The translations under genes were made by a program, and so were the position numbers. A stretch of DNA of 64,000 nucleotides from Rhodococcus sp. H36-A4 (GTDB lineage Bacteria; Actinomycetota; Actinomycetes; Mycobacteriales; Mycobacteriaceae), in NCBI RefSeq assembly GCF_027158005.1, contig NZ_JAPVLQ010000004.1:344723-408722 (forward strand), given 5' to 3'. Every line of letters starts with the position of its first letter. Positions within the stretch are counted from its first letter, which is position 1. The notes under the pieces are model-generated. The model ran no database searches, was not told the origin of the DNA, and saw only the letters and a program-made list of their open reading frames with translations. This document shows, piece by piece, positions 9,234 through 16,885 of the stretch.

Positions 9234-10141
9234 ATCGAACTCCCTGCGAGATCTGATGGATGGTCGGTGGTCAGTGCGAGAAATGCGTCTTCGAGTCCCC
9301 GAGAAACAATTTCGAGGTCGACGGCGTCGATGCCGAGTAAGTAGCGCGCGACGGCGTCCGAGTCCTGTCCGTGGACGATCACTCGATCTCCCCGCGTTTC
9401 CACTCGGTCGACCCCCGGAAGTGCCAGGAGTGCTCGCTGGTCGACGTCTACCGCCGTGGCAGACACGGTGCGACCCGATGCCAGGTTCTTGACCTCCGCG
9501 GCACTGCCGTCGGCGACGATCCGCCCGTGGCGAAGCAGCACGATGCGATCGGCGTAGGCATCGGCCTCGTCGAGATAGTGGGTAGCGAAGAGAACGGTGC
9601 GCCCGCTTCTCGCGTCGGTGCGAATGGCGTTCCAGAAATCACGCCGCCCCTCCACATCCACTCCGGTCGTCGGCTCGTCGAGGACGAGCAGATCGGGTTC
9701 GGGCAGAAGTGCCAATGCGAACCGCAGGCGTTGCTGCTCACCGCCCGAGCACTTCGCGACACGTCGGTCGGCGATGGCGGTGATTCCGGCGCGTTCGATG
9801 ACCTCGTCGACCGGTTGTGTCCGCGGAAACAATGCAGCGGTGAGCCGGACCGTTTCGCGCACCGTGAGGTCTCTGAGCAGACCGCCGGACTGCATCACGG
9901 CCGAGACTCGCCCCGCGCTGATCGCGTCTGCGGGTGTCTCACCGAAGATGCTCACCGTCCCGGCGTCCGGTCGCACCAGACCGAGCATCATGTCGATGGT
10001 GGTCGTCTTCCCTGCGCCGTTGGGGCCGAGGAAGGCCACCACTTCCCCCGGTTCGATCCGCAGACTCACATCCGCGACGGCTCGAACATTTCCGAAAGAT
10101 TTACTCAGGTGGTCCAGATGCACCGAAGGTGTCGTTGTCAT
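9230..10141 (-). CDS. ABC transporter ATP-binding protein
   Basis: A 303-residue DrrA/CcmA-like ATPase. The Walker A motif is GPNGAGKTT, Walker B is LLVLDEPTTGVD, and the H-loop is FATHYLDEAD. The signature reads CSGGEQQR, with Cys in place of the usual Leu. The C-terminal extension after residue 220 is the typical regulatory tail of exporters in this group. The start is ATG 10141; the sequence CAGTGT lies 7 bases upstream and would serve as the -10 box of a leaderless transcript, and no Shine-Dalgarno is present. It is the first gene of the operon ATPase-permease-kinase-regulator. Confidence 0.92.
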   Translation of the reverse strand: MTTTPSVHLDHLSKSFGNVRAVADVSLRIEPGEVVAFLGPNGAGKTTTIDMMLGLVRPDAGTVSIFGETPADAISAGRVSAVMQSGGLLRDLTVRETVRLTAALFPRTQPVDEVIERAGITAIADRRVAKCSGGEQQRLRFALALLPEPDLLVLDEPTTGVDVEGRRDFWNAIRTDARSGRTVLFATHYLDEADAYADRIVLLRHGRIVADGSAAEVKNLASGRTVSATAVDVDQRALLALPGVDRVETRGDRVIVHGQDSDAVARYLLGIDAVDLEIVSRGLEDAFLALTTDHPSDLAGSSI

Positions 10142-10199
10142 GAGAACAACACTGCTCGCGTCGAGGGCGTCGAGCCTCTTCCGTGCGTCATGTTCTCGG

Positions 10200-10215
10200 C
10201 ATGACATGTGTCATG
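10200..10215. promoter_or_regulatory. 7-2-7 palindrome, candidate response-regulator operator
   Basis: CATGACA-TG-TGTCATG is a perfect inverted repeat with 7-base arms. It lies between the divergent ABC/two-component operon (start 10141) and the TPM gene (start 10244), about 66 bases upstream of the first and 36 upstream of the second. Short-spaced palindromes of this kind are bound by LuxR-type response regulators. The assignment to the operon's own regulator is inference. Confidence 0.5.
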
Positions 10216-10243
10216 GATTGGCCTCCCGGTAAGTTCGGTACCT

Positions 10244-12271
10244 ATGGCAGTCGATCAGGCAGAGCACCGGCCCGCTTTCGTTGCGGTCCGGAGAGTTCTC
10301 GCATACAGCGCACTCACCACCGTCCTGGGATTCACCGCTTTGTTCGGCGCCGCGGGGACCGCCTCGGCCGAGCCTCCGTCGCGCCTCGACACGCAGATCA
10401 CCGACGAAGTGCAGGTGCTCGACGAGCAGAGCACCGGAGATATTCAGGCCGCGATCGACGATCTCTACGACAACAGCCGTATCCGGCTCTGGGTTACTTT
10501 CGTCTCCGATTTCGACAACTTGTCCTCCGAGAGCTGGGCAGAACAGACGTACACCGCGAGCGATTTCGGACAGCGCGACGTACTTCTTGCAGTGGCGACG
10601 GACGGCCGGGCGTACTACCTCGGCGTCGACAAGTCCTTGACGGAGATCACCGCGGCGGAGCAAGAGTCGATCCGCGTCGATCAGATCGAGCCGGCGTTGG
10701 CACAGCGAGATTGGTCCGGTGCGGCCATCTCCACTGCAGGAAGCCTCGACGAGGCCTACACCTCCTCCGGCTCGGACGGGTCCGGTACACCGTGGCTGAT
10801 CGGTGCGGGCGCAGTACTCGTCGCCGGCGGCGGAGCCGTCGCCTACTCCTCTCGGCGAAAAAAGAAGCTACACAAGGCGAGCATCGAAGCAGCGCACACC
10901 ATCGATCCGACCGATACTGCGGCACTCAGCGCGCTTCCGCTCGATGTACTCGATGCTCGCGCCCATTCGATGCTCGTGGAGACGGACAACGCCGTGCGCG
11001 CAAGCGAGGAAGAGTTGACCATCGCGCGATCGGAGTTCGGCGATCGAACTGCAGCACCCTTCATCAGTGCATACGAGGAAGCAAAAAAAGCACTCGCTTC
11101 CGCGTTCGAAATGCGGCAGCGTCTCGACGACGCCATTCCGGAAACGCCGGATCAACGACGCTCCATGCTCATTCATATCATTTCCTCGTGCGGCCGAGCC
11201 GATCACGAACTCGACTCTCGCGTAGCGGAATTCGAATCGATGCGAGATCTGCTCATCAACGCCGGTTCGACGTTGGATTCGCTGACTCAGACCGTTGTCG
11301 GCTTGACCGTCCGAATCCCAGAATCGCAGCAGATTCTCGAACAATTGCGCACCGAATTTGCGCCGGCTGCGCTCGCATCGATCGAAGCCAACGTCGATAT
11401 GGCTCGCGAGGCAATCGAACTCGCCGAGTCGAACATCGCCGTCGGCCGAGAGGCAGCTGCACGACCCGCGGGCAAACAGGGCGAACTGGTCTCTGCCGTC
11501 CGAACCGCAGAAAAAGCAGCCGAACAGGCACGGGCATTGCTCGACGCAGTCGACCACGCGCAGAGCGATATCCGCAATGCGATAGCGACTCTTCCGGCCG
11601 CCATCGAAGAGGTGCGTAAAGACATCGCCGATGCCGCAACGCTCAGTCGGCACGGTGGGCCCGATTTGGACAAGGCGCGCGCAGCGGCCGAACAGGCACT
11701 GCGCAACGCCGAGGCGTCGCAGGCGTCGGATCCGCTCGGAAGCTACAACCAACTGGTTGCTGCGGATCAACAACTGGATGCAACGATCGAAGACGCAACC
11801 GAGGTGAAGGAGCAGGAGGAGCTTCTGCGCGCCCGACTCGCGCGTGACATCGGCGGAGCTCAGTCGCAGATCACCGCCGCCAAGGACTACATATCGACCA
11901 GACGCGGCGGCGTCGGAGCCGAAGCGCGAACCCGCCTCGCCGAGTCGGAACGTCATTTCGAGGCTTCTCGCCAGCTGGAATCCTCGGACCCGGCGAAGGC
12001 GCTCCAGCATGCTCAGGCCGCAGCACAATTGGCCACGCAGGCATCTCAGAGCGCGCAGGCCGACGTCCGAGACTGGGAGGATCGCAATCGCCCACGCGGC
12101 GGCGGTGGCGGGGGAAATGTCGCCGGCGCGGTCCTCGGCGGAATCCTCATCAACAGCGTCCTACGCGGCGGTGGCGGCGGTTTCGGTGGAGGTGGCTTCG
12201 GCGGGGGCGGAGGCTTCGGGGGCGGCGGAGGTGGCGGCGGCGGTTTCGGTGGAGGCGGCGGCCGGTTCTAG
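10244..12271 (+). CDS. Secreted/membrane TPM-domain protein with coiled coil and Gly-rich tail
   Basis: A 675-residue envelope protein, counterpart of mycobacterial Rv2345. A signal peptide ends near ...GAAGTASA-EP (cleavage about residue 42). The TPM domain follows (about 45-190: DEVQVLDEQSTGDIQ, then DVLLAVATDGRAYYLGVD). A transmembrane segment lies near 200-215 (LIGAGAVLVAGGGAVAY), then a Arg/Lys stop-transfer and about 380 residues of Ala/Glu-rich coiled coil. The end is a low-complexity tail of Gly with regularly placed Phe. The start is ATG 10244; a further in-frame GTG lies at 10208. TPM domains are linked to membrane-protein assembly or repair, including photosystem II in plants. The Gly/Phe tail may mediate self-association. 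Confidence 0.85.
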   Translation: MAVDQAEHRPAFVAVRRVLAYSALTTVLGFTALFGAAGTASAEPPSRLDTQITDEVQVLDEQSTGDIQAAIDDLYDNSRIRLWVTFVSDFDNLSSESWAEQTYTASDFGQRDVLLAVATDGRAYYLGVDKSLTEITAAEQESIRVDQIEPALAQRDWSGAAISTAGSLDEAYTSSGSDGSGTPWLIGAGAVLVAGGGAVAYSSRRKKKLHKASIEAAHTIDPTDTAALSALPLDVLDARAHSMLVETDNAVRASEEELTIARSEFGDRTAAPFISAYEEAKKALASAFEMRQRLDDAIPETPDQRRSMLIHIISSCGRADHELDSRVAEFESMRDLLINAGSTLDSLTQTVVGLTVRIPESQQILEQLRTEFAPAALASIEANVDMAREAIELAESNIAVGREAAARPAGKQGELVSAVRTAEKAAEQARALLDAVDHAQSDIRNAIATLPAAIEEVRKDIADAATLSRHGGPDLDKARAAAEQALRNAEASQASDPLGSYNQLVAADQQLDATIEDATEVKEQEELLRARLARDIGGAQSQITAAKDYISTRRGGVGAEARTRLAESERHFEASRQLESSDPAKALQHAQAAAQLATQASQSAQADVRDWEDRNRPRGGGGGGNVAGAVLGGILINSVLRGGGGGFGGGGFGGGGGFGGGGGGGGGFGGGGGRF

Positions 12272-12312
12272 GCCGGTGTGCGCATCCGGTCGGTGAAGAA
12301 GTTCGAACCTGT

Positions 12313-12349
12313 GTCGAGGTGACCGAACACGACGTTCGGTCACCTCGAC
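12313..12349. terminator. Bidirectional hairpin between convergent genes
   Basis: A perfect 16-bp inverted repeat, GTCGAGGTGACCGAAC and its complement, around a 5-base loop (ACGAC). It lies between the stops of the TPM gene (12271) and glyS (12359), which converge. No long T-run follows, as is common in actinobacteria. Best read as a shared terminator. Confidence 0.75.
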
Positions 12350-12358
12350 TCTGGCGTT

Positions 12359-13744
12359 CTAGGCTCCGAGCAACCGCTGCGCGAGGTAGCCCTCGACCTG
12401 ATCGAGAGCGACCCGCTCCTGCGCCATCGTGTCGCGCTCGCGGATGGTGACGGCGTGGTCGTCGAGGGTGTCGAAGTCGACGGTGATGCAGAACGGCGTA
12501 CCGATCTCGTCCTGGCGACGGTATCGACGGCCGATGGCTCCGGCGTCGTCGAATTCCACGTTCCAGTACTGACGCAATTGCTGTGCCAGATCCTTCGCCT
12601 TCGGCGTCAGATCGGCATTACGCGAGAGCGGCAGAACGGCAACCTTGACCGGCGCGAGGCGGCGGTCGAGCTTGAGTACGACGCGCTTGTCGACGCCGCC
12701 CTTGGCGTTGGGTGCCTCGTCCTCGGAGTACGCGTCGACGAGGAACGCCATCAGGGAACGAGTCAGACCGGCCGCCGGCTCGATGACGTACGGCGTGTAG
12801 CGGGTGTCGGTTGCCTGCTCGTAGTAGCTCAAGTCCTGGCCGGATACCTTCGAGTGCACCGAGAGGTCGTAGTCGGTGCGGTTGGCAACGCCCTCGAGCT
12901 CGCCCCAGGCGCTTCCCTGGAAGCCGAAGCGGTACTCGATGTCGACGGTGCGCTTGGAGTAGTGCGAGAGCTTCTCCTTGGCATGCTCGTACAGGCGCAG
13001 GTTCTCCGGATCGATACCGAGGTCGGTGTACCACTTCATCCGGTAGTCGATCCAGTACTCGTGCCACTCCTCGTCCTCGCCGGGCTTGACGAAGAATTCC
13101 ATCTCCATCTGCTCGAACTCGCGAGTGCGGAAGATGAAGTTTCCGGGGGTGATTTCGTTGCGGAAACTCTTGCCGATCTGGCCGATGCCGAACGGTGGCT
13201 TTTTGCGCGAGGTCGTCAGCACGTTCGCGAAGTTCACGAAGATGCCCTGAGCGGTCTCGGGCCGCAGGTAGTGCAGCCCTTCCTCGTTATCGACCGGCCC
13301 GAGGAACGTCTTGAGCAGGCCCGAAAACGCGCGCGGTTCGGTCCACTGGCCCGGGTCGCCGGTCTCGGGATCGCGGATATCGGCGAGGCCGTTCTCCGGT
13401 GGATGCCCGTGCTTCTCCTCGTACGCTTCGAGAAGGTGATCGGCGCGGTAGCGCTTGTGGGTGATCAGCGATTCGACGAGCGGGTCACTGAAAGTCTCGA
13501 CGTGACCCGACGCTTCCCAGACCTGACGCGGCAGAATTACCGAAGAGTCGAGGCCGACGGTGTCTTCGCGGCTGGTGACCATGTTTCGCCACCACTGCTT
13601 CTTGATGTTCTCTTTGAGCTCGACGCCCAGCGGGCCGTAGTCCCAGGCAGACTTGGTACCGCCGTAGATCTCGCCGCAGGGGTATACGAGACCTCGACGC
13701 TTGGCGAGGTTGGCGACGGTGTCGACTTTGGACTTGGGTGCCAC
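12359..13744 (-). CDS. glyS: Glycine--tRNA ligase
   Basis: A 461-residue class II aminoacyl-tRNA synthetase of the homodimeric (alpha2) type that charges tRNA-Gly. It starts [18 protein letters not shown] and shows the family block [20 protein letters not shown]. The class II motifs follow: [14 protein letters not shown] and [28 protein letters not shown], with the C-terminal active-site region [12 protein letters not shown]. The anticodon-binding domain is the last 110 residues ([17 protein letters not shown]). It is divergent from smtB-zur, the same arrangement as Rv2357c-Rv2358 in M. tuberculosis, so the intergenic SmtB operator may lie near its promoter as well. Confidence 0.97.
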   Translation of the reverse strand: MAPKSKVDTVANLAKRRGLVYPCGEIYGGTKSAWDYGPLGVELKENIKKQWWRNMVTSREDTVGLDSSVILPRQVWEASGHVETFSDPLVESLITHKRYRADHLLEAYEEKHGHPPENGLADIRDPETGDPGQWTEPRAFSGLLKTFLGPVDNEEGLHYLRPETAQGIFVNFANVLTTSRKKPPFGIGQIGKSFRNEITPGNFIFRTREFEQMEMEFFVKPGEDEEWHEYWIDYRMKWYTDLGIDPENLRLYEHAKEKLSHYSKRTVDIEYRFGFQGSAWGELEGVANRTDYDLSVHSKVSGQDLSYYEQATDTRYTPYVIEPAAGLTRSLMAFLVDAYSEDEAPNAKGGVDKRVVLKLDRRLAPVKVAVLPLSRNADLTPKAKDLAQQLRQYWNVEFDDAGAIGRRYRRQDEIGTPFCITVDFDTLDDHAVTIRERDTMAQERVALDQVEGYLAQRLLGA

Positions 13745-13848
13745 TGGCGGAGCTCTCCATCTTCGGTGTTCGAGGGGGTCGTTGCAGGCGCTTGGCCTCG
13801 CGCCAGCCTATCGGTCGGGCGGCGTATCTCCGAACGGTCCCCATTTGG

Positions 13849-13876
13849 TTTGACATGCATACTCCTGCATATCAAA
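13849..13876. promoter_or_regulatory. SmtB-type operator between glyS and smtB
   Basis: TTTGACATGCA and TGCATATCAAA form an imperfect inverted repeat (10 of 11 positions match) separated by 6 bases. It lies in the glyS-smtB divergent region, about 78 bases before the smtB start. SmtB/ArsR repressors bind A/T-rich palindromes of this size, and the mycobacterial smtB-zur operon is known to be controlled by SmtB from its own promoter region. The binding protein is inferred. Confidence 0.65.
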
Positions 13877-13953
13877 ATGGAAGTGATTTGCATTAACACC
13901 AAGTGCGTGGGCCTGACACCGACGAAAGACGTTCGAAACGTAGGGAGATCCTC

Positions 13954-14358
13954 TTGGCAACGATAGAGACGAACCCGTCACACCGGAGCGGTGATGCTGC
14001 CGACGATTCCCCATCTCAGGCTCTCGACGACCATTCCCACGACCCGTTCGCATCTTCTCCCCCGGCACCGATTCCGCCGAAGGAAACCCTCGCAGCCGCA
14101 GGCGACATCCTGCGCGCTCTCGCTGCACCGGTACGTATCGCGATCGTGCTTCAACTACGCGAATCGGAGCGCTGCGTACACGAGCTGGTCGGCGCCCTCG
14201 GCGTCACCCAACCGTTGATCAGCCAGCACCTGCGCGTTCTCAAGGCTGCTGGAGTCGTCCGCGGTGAGCGCAACGGCCGCGAAGTTCTCTACCGTCTCGT
14301 CGACGACCATCTGTCTCACATCGTCGTCGACGCCGTCGCACATGCCGAGGAAGGCTGA
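13954..14358 (+). CDS. smtB: ArsR/SmtB-family metal-responsive repressor
   Basis: A 134-residue winged-helix repressor. The start is TTG 13954 (ATIETNPSH after the initiator), preceded by AGGGAG at a good distance; the frame is open further upstream but without a binding site. The ArsR fold is clear: LRALAAPVRIAIVLQLRESE, CVHELVGALG, VTQPLISQHLRVLKAAGVV and the wing GERNGREVLYRL. His/Asp residues near the C-terminus (DDHLSHIVVDAVAHAEEG) match the alpha-5 zinc site of SmtB. It is encoded 8 bases upstream of zur. In mycobacteria zinc releases SmtB from DNA, so zur is made when zinc is high; the same logic is likely here. Confidence 0.88.
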   Translation: MATIETNPSHRSGDAADDSPSQALDDHSHDPFASSPPAPIPPKETLAAAGDILRALAAPVRIAIVLQLRESERCVHELVGALGVTQPLISQHLRVLKAAGVVRGERNGREVLYRLVDDHLSHIVVDAVAHAEEG

Positions 14359-14366
14359 AAACACCC

Positions 14367-14807
14367 ATGACCGACAGTTCGTCGACCGATACTGCCCGTC
14401 CCCGAAAGCCCGTCGTTGCCGGAGTGCGGGCCACCAAACAGCGGAGCGCGATCTCCGACCTGCTGGACAGCATCGAGGAGTTCCGATCCGCTCAGGATCT
14501 GCACGACGAACTCCGCAAGCGCGGAGAAGGCATCGGCCTCACCACCGTCTACCGCACGTTGCAGACCCTCGCCGACGCAGGCACCGTGGACGTTCTTCGC
14601 CTCGACACCGGCGAATCGGTGTACCGGCGATGCTCGTCCGGGCACCACCACCATCTGGTATGCCGGCTCTGTGGCTACACCGTGGAGGTCGAGGGCGTAG
14701 ACGTAGAGAAATGGTCGCAGGATGTCGCCGAGGACAACGGGTTCAGCGAGGTCAGCCACACGGTCGAAATTTTCGGCACCTGCAGCGAATGCCGAGCCAA
14801 TTCCTAG
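14367..14807 (+). CDS. zur: Zinc uptake regulator (Fur family)
   Basis: A 146-residue Fur-family regulator (FurB/Zur of mycobacteria). The N-terminal winged helix contains ISDLLDSIEEFRSAQDLHDE and LTTVYRTLQTLADAG. The metal-binding core has CSSGHHHHLVCRLCG and a C-terminal CSECRANS, giving the two CxxC pairs of the structural zinc site plus the His-rich regulatory site. With zinc bound it represses zinc-uptake and alternative ribosomal-protein genes. Co-transcribed with smtB, 8 bases apart, which together set high- and low-zinc responses. The synteny with Rv2358-Rv2359 supports Zur over iron-responsive Fur. Confidence 0.93.
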   Translation: MTDSSSTDTARPRKPVVAGVRATKQRSAISDLLDSIEEFRSAQDLHDELRKRGEGIGLTTVYRTLQTLADAGTVDVLRLDTGESVYRRCSSGHHHHLVCRLCGYTVEVEGVDVEKWSQDVAEDNGFSEVSHTVEIFGTCSECRANS

Positions 14808-14829
14808 CTCAGCCCTTCACAAGTAAGCC

Positions 14830-15225
14830 TCAGGGCAAGAGCCCTACCCGTGCCTTCTCGACGCCTGCGAGCACGAGAACCAGCATCGTCATCAGCGGTT
14901 CGTCGTCGAGGCCGCTGGCCGGGAACGTGTACCGCAGCAGTACGTCGGCCATCTTTCCGTTGACATTGACCGAGATCGAGCCGAACTGCGACTCGGCGTT
15001 TCGGTCTGCGACCTTCTTGTGCAGCGAGGCCTTCACCGGGCGATCCCACGCCAGAACCGCGGTCAGAGAAAGCACTTCGAGGCCCGGCGACAGCACGAGC
15101 GAACGCAACGAGCACAAGGCACCCGCGTAGTCGAACCCCAGCGACCCCTCGTCTGCCACTGTGACGGTAGCGAACTGGGTAAGCGCAATCTGGGCGCGGG
15201 ATTGCAGGGACAACTGTTCACTCAT
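14830..15225 (-). CDS. Conserved protein of unknown function (Rv2360c position)
   Basis: A 131-residue protein starting [15 protein letters not shown] at ATG 15225, which overlaps the end of uppS by 8 bases. It has no membrane segment or signal peptide. The sequence alternates strand-like pieces ([32 protein letters not shown]) and a hydrophobic C-terminal helix ([18 protein letters not shown]). It occupies the position of Rv2360c downstream of the decaprenyl diphosphate synthase. I do not know its function; the conserved coupling with recO-uppS is the only clue. Confidence 0.75.
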   Translation of the reverse strand: MSEQLSLQSRAQIALTQFATVTVADEGSLGFDYAGALCSLRSLVLSPGLEVLSLTAVLAWDRPVKASLHKKVADRNAESQFGSISVNVNGKMADVLLRYTFPASGLDDEPLMTMLVLVLAGVEKARVGLLP

Positions 15226-16036
15226 ACTTGACTCCACCGAATCTGCGGTCTCTGGAAGCGAATTCGACACATGCCGCCCACAGATCCCGGCGGTCGAAGT
15301 CCGGGAACAGCTTCTTTTGAAAGACGAACTCCGCGTAGGCCGATTGCCACAGCAGGAAGTTGGAAGTGCGCTGCTCACCGGACGGCCGCAGAAACAGGTC
15401 GACGTCGGGCATGTCGGGCTCGTCGAGATACTTCGCGACGGTCGCTTCGGTGATCTTCTCCGGATCGAGTTTTCCCTGTGCGACCAGCCGCGCTATTTCC
15501 TTTGTCGCGTCGGCGATTTCGGCCCGTCCGCCATAGTTGACACACATCGTCAGCGTCATGACGGTGTTGTGCTTCGTCAACTCCTCGGCGACCTCGAGCT
15601 CCTTGATCACACTGCGCCACAGACGAGGTCGACGGCCGGCCCACCGAACACGAACGCCCATCTCGTTCATTTCGTCGCGCCGACGCCGAATGACGTCGCG
15701 GTTGAATCCCATCAGGAATTTCACCTCGTCGGGACTACGCTTCCAGTTCTCCGTCGAGAACGCATAGGCCGAGAGCCATTTCACGCCGATGTCGATGCAG
15801 CCACTGACCGTATCCATGAGCACGGCCTCGCCGCGCTCGTGTCCCGCGGTACGCGGCAGGCCTCGGTCCTGCGCCCACCGACCGTTGCCGTCCATGACCA
15901 ACGCGACATGTTGTGGGATCAACTCGGGTTGCAGGATCGGCGGCCGGGCGCCCGACGAGTGCGGGTCCGGTGGGCGTACAGCGATCTCCTCGTCAGGCCG
16001 GGTACGCGGTTCGCGTCGTCGAATCACGATCTTCAT
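15218..16036 (-). CDS. uppS: (Z)-isoprenyl diphosphate synthase (decaprenyl diphosphate synthase)
   Basis: A 272-residue cis-prenyltransferase that builds the long-chain prenyl diphosphate carrier used for peptidoglycan and arabinogalactan. The catalytic Asp is D49 in [14 protein letters not shown]. Other family motifs are [25 protein letters not shown] and [19 protein letters not shown]. The synteny (recO-uppS-Rv2360c-like) matches Rv2361c of M. tuberculosis, which makes decaprenyl diphosphate, so that chain length is likely. The N-terminus is basic and Pro-rich for 40 residues before the domain. The gene overlaps recO by 44 bases if both starts are right. Confidence 0.93.
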   Translation of the reverse strand: MKIVIRRREPRTRPDEEIAVRPPDPHSSGARPPILQPELIPQHVALVMDGNGRWAQDRGLPRTAGHERGEAVLMDTVSGCIDIGVKWLSAYAFSTENWKRSPDEVKFLMGFNRDVIRRRRDEMNEMGVRVRWAGRRPRLWRSVIKELEVAEELTKHNTVMTLTMCVNYGGRAEIADATKEIARLVAQGKLDPEKITEATVAKYLDEPDMPDVDLFLRPSGEQRTSNFLLWQSAYAEFVFQKKLFPDFDRRDLWAACVEFASRDRRFGGVKYE

Positions 16037-16826
16037 CCTGCCCGACGGTGGATATTCGGACCGACTCAGCCTCGGCCTGATGCGGCTTCGATCGTTCGAT
16101 CAGGGGCAACGTCCGCAACTGACGCTCGAGATGCCATTGCAGATGTGCGGCAACTAGGCCACTCGTCTGACTACGCACGACAGCCGACGTCGTCTCGGTG
16201 TAGACCCACTCACCACGCTCGAGGGCAATCATCAGGTCGAGTACACCGGCCATCGGGGTCGCCGCCCCGGGCGGCCTGCAGTGAACGCAGACGGAGCCGC
16301 CGGCCGCGACATGGAACGCCCGATGTGGGCCGGGAGCGGCGCACCGGGCGCACTCGGTCAACGACGGCGCCCACCCGGCGTACCCCATTGCACGCAGCAG
16401 GAAGGCGTCGAGGATCAGTTCCGGTGGCCGCGCCCTGTCACTGAGTGCACGCAGGGCTCCGACCGTCAGTTGATGCAGACGCCTCGCTGGCGCGTGCTCC
16501 TCGCCTGCGAGACGCTCGGCGGTCTCCAACACCGCGCACGCGGTGGTGTAGCAACCGTAGTCCGAGACGATGTCTCCACCGAAGGCATTGACCGTGTGGA
16601 CCTGGGTGATGATGTCGAGGTTACGACCGGGATGAAGTTGCACGTCGATGTGTGCAAACGGTTCCAGGCGAGCACCGAACTTCGAGGTGGTGCGCCGCAC
16701 GCCTTTCGCCACCGCACGGACGATTCCGTTGTCTCGGGTCAGGAGCGTGACAATCCGATCGGCCTCGCCCAGCTTGTGCTGGCGCAGCACGACTGCGTTG
16801 TCCCGATAGAGCCTCACGTCCTCCAT
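15993..16826 (-). CDS. recO: DNA repair protein RecO
   Basis: A 277-residue mediator that loads RecA on gapped DNA with RecR. The N-terminal OB fold is visible ([21 protein letters not shown], then [12 protein letters not shown] and [15 protein letters not shown]). The C-terminal helical part carries a zinc site: C-x-x-C in CARCAAPG and C-x-x-C in CVHCRPPG. The start is ATG 16826 ([10 protein letters not shown]), as in most orthologs; longer in-frame starts reach 16928 but would overlap the divergent amidase gene. Upstream gene of the recO-uppS unit. Confidence 0.92.
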   Translation of the reverse strand: MEDVRLYRDNAVVLRQHKLGEADRIVTLLTRDNGIVRAVAKGVRRTTSKFGARLEPFAHIDVQLHPGRNLDIITQVHTVNAFGGDIVSDYGCYTTACAVLETAERLAGEEHAPARRLHQLTVGALRALSDRARPPELILDAFLLRAMGYAGWAPSLTECARCAAPGPHRAFHVAAGGSVCVHCRPPGAATPMAGVLDLMIALERGEWVYTETTSAVVRSQTSGLVAAHLQWHLERQLRTLPLIERSKPHQAEAESVRISTVGQDEDRDSTTRTAYPA

Positions 16827-16873
16827 ACTCCCACGCTGGTCCGGCGCTTCCCATCTCCCTCGCGCAGGTTCGA

Positions 16874-16879
16874 TACTGT
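16874..16879 (+). promoter_or_regulatory. -10 box of a probable leaderless amidase transcript
   Basis: TACTGT ends 6 bases before the GTG start of the amidase at 16886, and no Shine-Dalgarno is visible. In actinobacteria this spacing usually means that transcription starts at the start codon. Confidence 0.5.
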
Positions 16880-16885
16880 GCCAGC

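Noticed and set aside
10142-10197. GAGAACA (10142-10148) and TGTTCTC (10191-10197) as a distant inverted repeat
   Set aside because: Seven bases matched over a 42-base gap are likely by chance; the 7-2-7 palindrome close by is a better candidate.
12155-12271. Tandem-like Gly-Gly-Phe coding repeat looking like a DNA repeat array
   Set aside because: It is in-frame low-complexity coding sequence of the TPM protein with varied codons, not a CRISPR or noncoding repeat. No CRISPR array was seen in the window.
12455-13966. 503-codon plus-strand frame opposite glyS
   Set aside because: Antisense shadow of glyS; the sequence is Val/Leu/Asp repetitive and lacks a ribosome binding site.
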